This document shows, one piece after another, positions 27,098 through 35,045 of a stretch of DNA of 64,000 bases; position 1 is the first letter of the stretch, and every line of letters begins with the position of its first letter. The notes under the pieces were generated by a model. It had not been told where the DNA came from. It was given only the letters and a program-made list of their open reading frames with translations, and did not search any database. The translations under genes were made by a program, and so were the position numbers. This DNA is from CAWHJB01 sp963698715 (GTDB taxonomy: Bacteria; Chloroflexota; Anaerolineae; Anaerolineales; UBA4823): assembly GCA_963698715.1 (NCBI GenBank), contig CAVORW010000001.1:682001-746000 (forward strand), read 5' to 3'.

Positions 27098-27877
27098 ATG
27101 GAAAATCTATTTAGCTACTCCCCCATTGCATTCGACATCGTCACCCAGGCCCTAACGTTAGGGTTTGGGGTAATGTTAGCAGCCCTGCTTTATTTCATCC
27201 TGACCCTCCGAAATGTTGCACCCCGCTACCGGATTTCTTCTATTCTATCGGTTGTGGTGATGGTCTCAGCTTTCTTGATCCTGTACTTCCAGCAGCAAAG
27301 CTGGCTGAATGCATTTGCTTACAATGCAGCTTCGGGCCTGTATGAGCGAGTGCCGGATGCGCGCCTGTTCAGCAACGGTTATCGCTATTTGAACTGGCTG
27401 ATCGACGTACCTATGCTGCTGCTGCAGATCCTCTTTGTGGTTGAGATCACCCGCCAGGAGCGCACCCGTTTGCGGAACTGGTTCTTTTTCTCCGGCTCAA
27501 TGATGATCCTGACGGGGTACGTTGGCCAGTTCTTTGAGACAACCAATACGGCTGCGCTGATGATTTGGGGCGCCATTAGCACGGTCTTCTTCATTCACGT
27601 GCTGTACCTGATCTATAAGATCATCTCGCAGGCAAAAACCAATCTGCCTGCGCCGGCTGCCAGGATTATGGGTTCGATCTGGTGGTTATTCCTGATCTCC
27701 TGGATGCTCTACCCAGGCGGTTACTTGATGCCGGTATTGATCAATAGTGAAGGCGGAGTGGTTGTGCGGCAAGTGATGTATACAGTTGCCGATATCAGCT
27801 CGAAAGTGGTCTACGGTGTCCTACTAGGCCTGATTGCTCAAATCCGCAGCCAAGCGGACGGTTACCAGCCAGAGTAA
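27098..27877 (+). CDS. Microbial rhodopsin with NDQ motif, predicted light-driven Na+ pump
   Basis: Seven-helix retinal protein of 259 residues. In helix C the segment YRYLNWLIDVPMLLLQ places N99, D103 and Q110 at the three pump-defining positions (bacteriorhodopsin 85/89/96), the NDQ motif of sodium-pumping rhodopsins such as KR2. The Schiff-base lysine is K236 in VADISSKVVYG, with D232 as partner. Other KR2-like segments are LTGYVGQFFE, WGAISTVFF and FLISWMLYPGGYLMP. AAAGGA precedes the ATG. No retinal-forming dioxygenase gene is in the window, so retinal must be made elsewhere or taken up. Confidence 0.93.
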   Translation: MENLFSYSPIAFDIVTQALTLGFGVMLAALLYFILTLRNVAPRYRISSILSVVVMVSAFLILYFQQQSWLNAFAYNAASGLYERVPDARLFSNGYRYLNWLIDVPMLLLQILFVVEITRQERTRLRNWFFFSGSMMILTGYVGQFFETTNTAALMIWGAISTVFFIHVLYLIYKIISQAKTNLPAPAARIMGSIWWLFLISWMLYPGGYLMPVLINSEGGVVVRQVMYTVADISSKVVYGVLLGLIAQIRSQADGYQPE

Positions 27878-27902
27878 AACGGTCGTAACAGCTAACTATA
27901 AA

Positions 27903-27945
27903 AATCAAGAAGGGACCAGATTTTTTGGTCTCTTCTTTTTTGATT
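27903..27945 (+). terminator. Rho-independent terminator after the rhodopsin gene
   Basis: An 11-bp stem with one mismatch (27908-27918 with 27926-27936) continues in A/T pairs and is followed by a T run. It closes the dps-rhodopsin transcript. Confidence 0.8.
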
Positions 27946-28063
27946 CTCAGGAATTTCTGTGGGGAGTTCCAGATTTGATGTTGAGCGCGCGCGGCTTGGT
28001 GCGCTCACACCCAAAATCTGGAGTGCTGCCCCAGTAATTCTAAAAGCCCCAATTTTTTTTGTA

Positions 28064-28105
28064 GAAGCAGGGAAAGAATTCTTACCTCTGACCTTAGGAT
28101 AATGA
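28064..28105 (-). pseudogene. Decayed tRNA-fMet 3'-half-like segment
   Basis: Aligned without gaps to the initiator-tRNA 3' half at 30160-30201, 32 of 42 positions agree, including an uninterrupted 12-base ACCTCTGACCTT block. The T-stem pairing is lost, so it is not a working tRNA. It is the only recognisable item in the 27946-28304 stretch besides AT-rich sequence. Confidence 0.4.
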
Positions 28106-28318
28106 TTTCAGCCCCTAAGGCGCTCACTTCACATAAAACTAATCGCTTGACTTTTTGTTGGGGATACTGTAAAAAAAAGTAAGTGCAGGCCTGACGGTGT
28201 TGCGGACAGCGTGGGCGAGACTTGGGGAATTTGGGCAGTCTCTGCCTCTGGATGACAAAACAGAATATGGGCCCCTGAAAAGCGTGGACGCAACCGTCAC
28301 AACCAAGGAGGTGCAATT

Positions 28319-30044
28319 GTGATCTACCGGTCTTCTGTTCTGTCCCCGTTTTTCAGGCTGGTGATTATCGCTGGTCTGATCCTACCATCCCTCGCTACGC
28401 CCCCGTTTGCCCTCGCCTCAGAACCCGATTGGAGCCAACCTATTGCGATCAACGATTACGGCGGTGTGGGCGTTAAACGAAACGACCCGCATATGGTCGT
28501 CTCGGGCAGCGGCAAACTGTACTTGGTTTGGGTTGACGAGCGTAATTCTCGCTCGGACATCTATTTTTCGTACTCGGCTGACCAGGGAAGCAGCTGGAGC
28601 GCAAATGTGCAAGTCAACGACGATAATTTGGGCGGTTTGGAACCCCGGGTCGCAATAGACGCAGCCGGAAAAATCTATGTTGCCTGGGCCCGTGGTGCGG
28701 GTGTCTATCTGGCAACATCCACTAATAATGGCAGCAGCTGGTCTGCCGCCACCCAGGTGACCAGCGACAATAACCCGAATAACCTCAGGTTGCAGGCTGA
28801 CACCCGGCCAGGAATGGAAGGAAAACTGAATGCCATGTGGCTGGTGTGGATTAGCACCAGTTACACCAAGGTCACCGCTCGCCATAAAGCGTCCTATGAT
28901 GGGGGGCAATCCTGGATTAACAGCAGATTGGTGCTCGAGGGACTGTATGATGGGGAAGTTGTGGACATCAGGGGTATGGATTTTGCCCGGGCCGGTTATT
29001 CGCTGCGGGCAGCCTTGCACAACGTTCCCGTCGACAGTAATATTCTAAGCGCTTCGTCTGCCAACAATGGTGAAGTCCTGGGGGGTCGGCTTGCTCCCGC
29101 ACCCAGTAGGGGTCGCTGAGTCCGAACCATCGATCTCCATCGACCCCTACAATATGTCTTTTTATGGATATCACTCAGGCACCGGAAAACTTACAGGATT
29201 AAATTCTCGGCCTGGTACAGAAGGATGGCAAGCGGCCACGATTAATGACAACCCCAGCCTGTCTGAAATCCAGGGACCGGCGGCCCTCGCCGCCTACAAG
29301 GATGGGCGTTATTATGCAGCCTGGACCGACCAGATGGACGGTTCGACCATCCACAGCCTCTTTATCAGCGAATCTAACGATTTCGGCCGGAGCTGGTCAG
29401 CTGATATCAGGGTGAGTGAAGTCGATCATCATGGTAAAGACGCCAGTCTGGGGGTGGACAACAGCGGCAATCTCTACCTGGTGTGGCATGATCAACTCGA
29501 CTATGTAGGTTTTTTTGATATCATGTTTTCCCGCCGTGGTCCATCCACCGGCACGCCAACCCCGCCAGAACCGCTGATTGTTAACATCCCACCTGAAGGC
29601 GGCACCTTCGTCTCAAACGACCCGCTCGAATTGGTGGAAGGCGAATTTCCGTCGGTATTTGAAGAACTGATCGTAAAATATGTGTACAAGCCTTCGCTGC
29701 CGGTCTCTTCCAATTCCCTTGAGTCCGGTGCGCTGCAAAGCGCCGGGGTCTGGTTCGATCTGACAGCCACCACCTTATTGGGGGACCCCGTGACCGACCT
29801 GGAAACTCCGATGACCCTCACGGTCCGCTATCTCAACGCCGGCAGTGTACCAACAGAGACTCTGAAGCTATACTGGTGGAATGGGTCCGAGTATGTCACT
29901 GATGGAGTGACCCAGCTAGACCGCACAGATTATTCCGTGACCAGCACGGTTGATCACCTTTCCCTGTTCAACTTGATGAGTGAGGGTCCAGATTTAAACC
30001 AACGGGCGTATCTGCCGTTGCTGATCAGCTCGCCTGGCGAGTGA
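28319..30044 (+). CDS. Secreted sialidase-fold (BNR/Asp-box) protein, frameshifted
   Basis: Exported beta-propeller, about 575 residues when repaired. GTG start with AAGGAGGTG in front; signal peptide to about residue 34 (VIIAGLILPSLATPPFALAS). Asp-boxes: SADQGSSWS, STNNGSSWS, SYDGGQSWI and SNDFGRSWS. A C-terminal beta-sandwich region follows and the protein ends in AYLPLLISSPGE, a tail type I associate with Chloroflexota exported proteins. The frame breaks at a run of six G (29080-29085); removing one G joins the parts. The arginine triad of true sialidases is not evident, so enzymatic activity is uncertain. Confidence 0.75.
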
Positions 30045-30106
30045 CCTCAGTTGGGACTCGGGCCGAACCGCTCTGCCCAAAGTGTTCTTCTTTGCCCTTA
30101 ACCGCG

Positions 30107-30144
30107 CACCGTCGGGCTACCCATTTTTGAGTAGCCCGACGGTG
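30107..30144 (+). terminator. 14-bp hairpin terminator
   Basis: A perfect 14-bp stem (30107-30120 with 30131-30144) with a 10-base, T-containing loop lies about 60 bases after the sialidase-like gene. Confidence 0.7.
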
Positions 30145-30159
30145 TACGATTACTGTATA

Positions 30160-30202
30160 GTAGCGGGGAGAGGATTCGAACCTCTGACCTTCGGGTTATG
30201 AG
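30160..30202 (-). pseudogene. 3' half of initiator tRNA-Met (CAT), 5' half missing
   Basis: Read on the minus strand this is the anticodon CAT, the AACCCG anticodon stem typical of the initiator tRNA, variable loop AAGGTC, a perfect T arm (AGAGG TTCGAAT CCTCT) and the acceptor strand CCCCGCTA. Upstream of the anticodon the expected D arm and AGCGGGG strand are absent. Instead there is an insert-like stretch (30201-30278) bounded by the 8-base inverted repeat AGTGAGAA/TTCTCACT. Tyrosine integrases often use tRNA 3' halves as attachment sites, and a leftover half of this polarity would place the element to the right, where the AbiE island lies. Confidence 0.7.
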
Positions 30203-30616
30203 TGAGAAACCCGTTTCCGCAACCTCCGACCTTCAAGCCCGTCTTTTTGACCCAGCCCGACGAAGGGTGGTTCTCACTAGCCTGACTGGGAGAGATTGGT
30301 TGCTTGATGGCTAAATTGTAGCACGAAAGACGGATTTAGGCTTCAATTATCGTAAGGAAATCACGATCATGATAATCTGGACTTCCTTATGCTCATGTTC
30401 CTGTACTTAATCTTGTCTCAGTTGTTCCAGGAATCGGCGGACGGTCATAATCGGGATATCCCATATTAAAGGTTTGTCAAAGAGTTCAGTATGGCAACCT
30501 CGTTATTCATTGCCCACCTGTCCCATTAGCCCAGCGAAACGCAGCCGGGCATCACGCGCTCGAATGATGATTGACATTTTGCATCTCGACGAAAAAAGAG
30601 AGTAAAGGTTAATGCG

Positions 30617-31462
30617 TCACTTTTTCTCCGTATAACCTTTCACAAATATCTGGAAATTCTCGTGAAAAGCCTCCAACCAAGCCTCGATGTACTGCCGAGA
30701 TTCAAACATCGGCAGCAAGTCAATCGCCAGGTCGCGAGGCGTAATGCGGGCAACTTTCTCCTGCAGCGCAAGCACCGCCGACTCAACGGTATATGGCTGC
30801 TGGCCATCGCGGACCAGTTTCGCTTCGAGCGGCTGGACCCGCTGCTGCATGAACCACAGCAAATCATAGAAGTCGCGTCCCTTGATTTGTGCACCATTGC
30901 GTCCGCGTTCGAAATTCCGCTCCAGACAGGCAAGCATTTTCCCAGCCATCATGGTTTCCAGCGAAAAATGCGCCGCAACCAGACTGCGTCCATAGGTCAA
31001 AACCGGCGTATGCTGGATGACCGCCACCTGTTCATGCTGGCTGACCTCCACCTTGAGGTGCAGCGCCTCACTCGGATGAGGCGATAAACCCAGGACATTC
31101 AACACCGGAAACTTGAGTGTAACCCGCAAAATTCCGCCTTCGCCCCGCTGCGTCTTTGCCGATGCATCCCCATACCCGAATGATTTTTGAAAATACTCAG
31201 CTAAGTCAGCTGCAAGATAGCCCAGTTCCAGGCTGGCCTGGTTATCGAAATCCAGATCTTCCGACAAGCGGTTCAGCCCATAAACCACATGCAGGCAGGT
31301 GCCGCCGTAGAAGTTCAAGTGGCGGTAAATGGTATGGTTATAGAGATAATCCAACACGTAGGCTTGCAGGACTTCCTTTAGGATGATGCGTTTGGTTTCA
31401 AGAGCGAGTAGCGGATCTTTACTAACCAGGACGTTCTGTAAAGTCTGGATCAGCGTCGCCAT
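30617..31462 (-). CDS. abiEii: AbiEii-type nucleotidyltransferase toxin
   Basis: Toxin of the type IV-like AbiE phage-abortive-infection system, 281 residues. The nucleotidyltransferase core is clear: YGGTCLHVVYGLNRLSEDLD (GG...SEDLDF signature), then KVEVS, and a conserved GKMLA...KGRDFYDLLWF segment typical of the family. It overlaps the preceding antitoxin gene by 13 bases and is encoded downstream of it, the standard AbiE order. Confidence 0.88.
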   Translation of the reverse strand: MATLIQTLQNVLVSKDPLLALETKRIILKEVLQAYVLDYLYNHTIYRHLNFYGGTCLHVVYGLNRLSEDLDFDNQASLELGYLAADLAEYFQKSFGYGDASAKTQRGEGGILRVTLKFPVLNVLGLSPHPSEALHLKVEVSQHEQVAVIQHTPVLTYGRSLVAAHFSLETMMAGKMLACLERNFERGRNGAQIKGRDFYDLLWFMQQRVQPLEAKLVRDGQQPYTVESAVLALQEKVARITPRDLAIDLLPMFESRQYIEAWLEAFHENFQIFVKGYTEKK

Positions 31463-32121
31463 ACGTTAACCTCCAGATTATTCTGTACGTGCCGCATTTT
31501 CGCGCCGCCCTTTCGGACCGTTACACTCTTGAGGACATACTCGGCAAATTCTTTGCACTCATCCCGGGTGAACTCATCCAAGTTCAGGCGCAGATCCTCA
31601 GCCAGGTTGTAGTGCTGCGGTTCCAAGTCCGCAGGCAGCGGGCGCAGATAGAGATAATCGAACAAAGCTTTGGCTACCGATGCCTGGGCATAGGGCACGC
31701 CGTACGCTTCCATTATCTGGAAACCGGAGTATAGATCGGGCTGGATGTGCCGGTAAACAAACGTTCCCAGGGAATTGACAATCGTGCGTGTGTTTTTGAT
31801 GGTGATTGCCGTGAGCGGGTATGTGATTTCCGTCAGGACGCCATGCTGCTGCAGGACATATTCCAGCGAGAGGTATGATTGGGGCAACAGGATCGCGCTG
31901 ACTGACGGTGCAAAGGCTGCCTCCTGACGGTGCAGCTCATAGAAGCGGCGGTGCATGTACACCCCCTTCTTGAGGGCGATCAAATGCCCGGCTTTAACCC
32001 AACGATAGAGCGCTGTGCGTGCATGGGCATCATCGACAGCATCGTTTCCAGCAATTTGCCGGAAGCCTTCTATCGTGAAATAGGGCAGGCGTTCAAAAGC
32101 AGATAAGATCGTGTATCTCAT
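31450..32121 (-). CDS. abiEi: AbiEi-type antitoxin / transcriptional repressor
   Basis: Antitoxin of 223 residues. The N-terminal winged helix (residues about 1-65: ALYRWVKAGHLIALKKGVYM) is followed by the AbiEi core (SYLSLEYVLQQHG, ITIKNTR, ASVAKALFDYLYLRP). AbiEi proteins neutralise AbiEii and repress their own operon by binding inverted repeats; a perfect repeat lies six bases upstream of this start. Confidence 0.85.
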   Translation of the reverse strand: MRYTILSAFERLPYFTIEGFRQIAGNDAVDDAHARTALYRWVKAGHLIALKKGVYMHRRFYELHRQEAAFAPSVSAILLPQSYLSLEYVLQQHGVLTEITYPLTAITIKNTRTIVNSLGTFVYRHIQPDLYSGFQIMEAYGVPYAQASVAKALFDYLYLRPLPADLEPQHYNLAEDLRLNLDEFTRDECKEFAEYVLKSVTVRKGGAKMRHVQNNLEVNVWRR

Positions 32122-32126
32122 AAAAT

Positions 32127-32165
32127 ATATCGGATAATAGACATTTATTGTATATTATCCGATAT
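32127..32165 (-). promoter_or_regulatory. Perfect 13-bp inverted repeat, AbiEi operator candidate
   Basis: ATATCGGATAATA (32127-32139) and its exact reverse complement (32153-32165) are separated by 13 bases and lie immediately before the abiEi start in an AT-rich promoter zone. This fits negative autoregulation by AbiEi. Confidence 0.65.
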
Positions 32166-32242
32166 GTTTTCTATTTTAGCAAGAGAATTAAGCGGCCCAA
32201 CCCCAATTAATACATTTTTGAGTCCTTATGCTGTCTACCAGG

Positions 32243-32677
32243 TTATTCGTTCAGGTAGACCATTGCAGATGTGAAGAACGCTTCCTCTGGGGTCCCGATG
32301 AATTGACCATTCGGGTAAACAGATAGCTCGTACTCCTTATTACTGTAGGTGTAAAAGGCAAAGCCCCATTGATCATCGCCAAAGTAACGTAGTCGGCAGA
32401 GGTGGACAGGAGTGTTGCGCATCCTATCCAGATATTCCTCTCTGGTTTCCGGCCAATTTGGCGGCGGCCAGTTTTCCGAGATCCGCGGTTCAGTATAGGC
32501 ATCAATGTAGCAAAACTGACTGCGAAAACGAATTTCCAGGCGCTTATATCTGCCGCTGAACTGTTCGTTGGCAACCGCATGGATACGGTTTTCGATATAG
32601 CGTTTTACTGTCTCCGGGATTTTCTGACCGCCCGAATCAGGATCGAACACCCATTGGCCTTGTGCTGACATGCTCAC
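32243..32677 (-). CDS. Conserved hypothetical protein, 144 aa
   Basis: Soluble, aromatic-rich protein: VKRYIENRIHAVANE, RYKRLEIRFRSQFCYIDAY, NWPPPNWPETREEYLDR, WGFAFYTYSNKEYE, GTPEEAFFTSAMVYL. No signal peptide, TM segment or motif I can name. Its ATG overlaps the stop of the preceding 196-residue gene by 4 bases, so the two are coupled. It is the last gene of the run before abiE. Confidence 0.75.
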   Translation of the reverse strand: MSMSAQGQWVFDPDSGGQKIPETVKRYIENRIHAVANEQFSGRYKRLEIRFRSQFCYIDAYTEPRISENWPPPNWPETREEYLDRMRNTPVHLCRLRYFGDDQWGFAFYTYSNKEYELSVYPNGQFIGTPEEAFFTSAMVYLNE

Positions 32678-33264
32678 CTCCCTTCGAAACGCGTTTCCAG
32701 GTCATCAATATTCTCTTGAACAGCATCGCCGTAACCCCAACCAATTCCGTACGTTTCCCTTTTTAAAGCAGCCAGCCGTTTATAGAACTTCGCGTAAGTT
32801 TGCTCTGGATCGGGCGACTTGAAAATACCCTCGCAAAAATCAACCAACACAGATTCAAGGCTGTTGTAGAATGGCTCGATGATATCGCCGTAAGTGTTGG
32901 TGAATTCTGTGCCGGTCTCTACGTAGTGCAGCATCAGGTCCAGCGCGCCAGAACTATCCTTTGTGGCCTTTTGGTAGTTCCGGATAAACCTACGTGCATC
33001 CCTCAGCCTGGGTAAATCCTCGCTGATCCCTCGCTCTCCAAAAGGGCAATAGATAATTTCTTGCTTGTATTCCGCCAATACTGCCTGAATCTGATCTTGC
33101 CCCTGTGCGAAGCGAGATTCCAAAAACCGACTGTTTTCATCAGATATCGCATACAAGTCCTTAATTTGGGCTATCAGCTCTTTATTACCCAGAAGAAGGA
33201 GGCGTCTGCGAATATCTGACCACTGGGGTTTCTGTGTGTTTGGCATTACGGGACATATACTCAA
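32674..33264 (-). CDS. Hypothetical helical protein, possibly DUF6155-like
   Basis: A 196-residue all-helical protein. The opening (WSDIRRRLLLLGNKELIAQIKDLYAISDEN) and the later LRDARRFIRNYQKATKD segment resemble the DUF6155 family as I remember it; this is a weak assignment. No catalytic motif seen. Coupled by 4-base overlap to the 144-residue gene. Confidence 0.7.
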   Translation of the reverse strand: MSICPVMPNTQKPQWSDIRRRLLLLGNKELIAQIKDLYAISDENSRFLESRFAQGQDQIQAVLAEYKQEIIYCPFGERGISEDLPRLRDARRFIRNYQKATKDSSGALDLMLHYVETGTEFTNTYGDIIEPFYNSLESVLVDFCEGIFKSPDPEQTYAKFYKRLAALKRETYGIGWGYGDAVQENIDDLETRFEGR

Positions 33265-33328
33265 TCTTTGTACGTTTGATCGTCAACCAAGCCTTCAGAA
33301 CAGATCAAAGAAATCATCGGTTCCCAAT

Positions 33329-33877
33329 TTAGGGATCAACCGGAGAGCCAATTTTTCCTGATTCTCCGGTTTCGATCCAATCATCAATATCACCCATATA
33401 GCTCCAGCGTTCGGCTGTAAATTTGCGTTCCCCCTGATCAACCAGTATAAAGCGCATGATAGGGCTGAAGCGCGCCATTTTGTCCACCTGTTCCTGGAGG
33501 CGCGCTTTCACTATATCCGATTGAAATGCACTAACCTTCCCGAATATGGCGCTCAATGTATCAATGTCCGGTCCGAGCCGTTCATAGATAATGATCTGGT
33601 TCTTATGCACAGCCACGCGATAATCACGGCCCTTGGGATCGCGAGCCAGAACCGCTTCTACACTGGCAATCTCTTGTGGCAAGATAAGCTGTGGCCGGTC
33701 TTTAACCAGTGATACGATCCCGTTGACGCTCTCGCTGATACGGTAGCCTTCCGGAATTTGGTCTGGGGATCCTTCTATTGGTTGGCGGGCAAAGTAGTAG
33801 CGCACCTTGCCTGTTTTCGTCATCCCCTGGCATAAGTAGTATGTGTGTCCCTTGCGGTTGGTGTATGTGACAGGCAT
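33329..33877 (-). CDS. Conserved hypothetical protein, 182 aa
   Basis: It begins with a short Tyr-rich, Zn-ribbon-like beta segment (YTNRKGHTYYLCQGMTKTGKVRYYFAR), but it has only one Cys, so no metal site is evident. The middle (DYRVAVHKNQIIIYERLG) and the end (FILVDQGERKFTAERWSYMGDIDDW) look alpha/beta. No named family recognised. It lies 19 bases after the 382-residue gene in the same direction. Confidence 0.7.
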   Translation of the reverse strand: MPVTYTNRKGHTYYLCQGMTKTGKVRYYFARQPIEGSPDQIPEGYRISESVNGIVSLVKDRPQLILPQEIASVEAVLARDPKGRDYRVAVHKNQIIIYERLGPDIDTLSAIFGKVSAFQSDIVKARLQEQVDKMARFSPIMRFILVDQGERKFTAERWSYMGDIDDWIETGESGKIGSPVDP

Positions 33878-33896
33878 GATTTAAGTCTCCAGCTGA

Positions 33897-35045
33897 TTAT
33901 ACCCAGCCGCGCTTTTTCCAGCGATCGATCAAGGATGGTCGTGAGGCGTATTTCTGTGCCAGTTGCTGCAGCTGCGCCTGAAAAGAATCCCGCTTATCCT
34001 GAAACTCCGCTAACTGTTTGAGATTCTCCAACAACACCGTGGCTTCATCATATACCGAGGCGATTTTGCGCCCTGTGTCCAGCAATGTCTCTACCTGTCG
34101 CCAAACCTGTGCCTCACGCGCTAATAGAGATTTCATCTCAGCGATGTGCTTCTGGCGGGCGGCTTCAGCCTGGCGCTTCTTCTCGGCTTTTTCGAGCTGT
34201 TTGGCGCGCTGGAGCAATTGCTGGATGGTTCGCCGTCCGGCTGGTTGAGTGCGTTCGTGGGGTAGAAATACGCCCAGGCGTTTACGCAGGGCCAGCCCCA
34301 CGCCCGGATCGCCTTCTGCCAGGCGCGCCAGAAAGTCATCGCGTTCTGTTCGAGGCAGGTGTTCGATCAGCTCGCGGTAATCTATTGCCAGAGCCTTCTT
34401 GAGGTCCGGGCTGGCTTCAGCGGCAGCCTGCACCAGGAAAGGATCGATCTCGAAGACCTGGACGAAGTTCTGCAAAGATGGAGACAGTTTTTTCAATCCC
34501 GGTGTGACCGGTGGTTCGCGATCGTAGGTGGCGACACCAGGTTCACCGTTTTCGTCCTCTACATCCTCATACAGATCACCATACATTGTCATCACTTTCA
34601 GCCAGGCCAGGTAGAGCAGCCGGTAGTCGCTTTCCAGCAGATCGGCCCGCAGGCGGATGAAGTGCGATAGGCCGGCGTCGGCTTCCATCCACCCGCCGCC
34701 GTCTTCCGGGTTGAAGTCCAGGTCGAGCACCTGATATTCGCCAAATGTCTCAAAGGTGATGTACTCATCCACACAATAGGGGAGAATATCGGCTTCTTCG
34801 AGCAGGCCTTTCGGGAAGCGGAACATGAGCCGCAGGCTGCCCCAGTTTGCCAGGTAAAAGTAGGCGTCGAAGTATTTCAGTAAAACCTGCTTGGGATCGT
34901 GGCGGAAGTCGCTCCAATGATAGGTGACCACCGCCCGGCTGGGGTTGACCTCGATATGGCTGGAGAGATTATTAACGGCGTCCTGCTCTTCGGGTGTCAG
35001 CACCCGGTCAATCGCCTGCCATTCGTGGTACTGGTATTCGCTCAT
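33897..35045 (-). CDS. Conserved hypothetical protein, 382 aa, coupled to a pRiA4b-like gene
   Basis: The N-terminal domain (residues about 1-165: YQYHEWQAIDRVLTPEEQ, ANWGSLRLMFRFPKGLL) is a globular region I have seen only as an uncharacterised protein. The C-terminal third (about 270-375) is a long Lys/Glu/Gln-rich coiled coil (LLQRAKQLEKAEKKRQAEAA). There is no catalytic motif. Its ATG overlaps the stop of the pRiA4b-like gene by 4 bases, a strong sign that the two products work together. Confidence 0.75.
   Translation of the reverse strand: MSEYQYHEWQAIDRVLTPEEQDAVNNLSSHIEVNPSRAVVTYHWSDFRHDPKQVLLKYFDAYFYLANWGSLRLMFRFPKGLLEEADILPYCVDEYITFETFGEYQVLDLDFNPEDGGGWMEADAGLSHFIRLRADLLESDYRLLYLAWLKVMTMYGDLYEDVEDENGEPGVATYDREPPVTPGLKKLSPSLQNFVQVFEIDPFLVQAAAEASPDLKKALAIDYRELIEHLPRTERDDFLARLAEGDPGVGLALRKRLGVFLPHERTQPAGRRTIQQLLQRAKQLEKAEKKRQAEAARQKHIAEMKSLLAREAQVWRQVETLLDTGRKIASVYDEATVLLENLKQLAEFQDKRDSFQAQLQQLAQKYASRPSLIDRWKKRGWV

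Noticed and set aside
28140..28170. Promoter TTGACT with GATACT
   Set aside because: The spacing is only 10 bases, too short for a sigma-70 promoter.
30201..30278. Intron inside a tRNA-fMet gene
   Set aside because: The stretch before the anticodon is bounded by inverted repeats and followed by a partial match (AGCCTGAC), but the D arm and 5' acceptor strand are not found, so no functional tRNA can be assembled.
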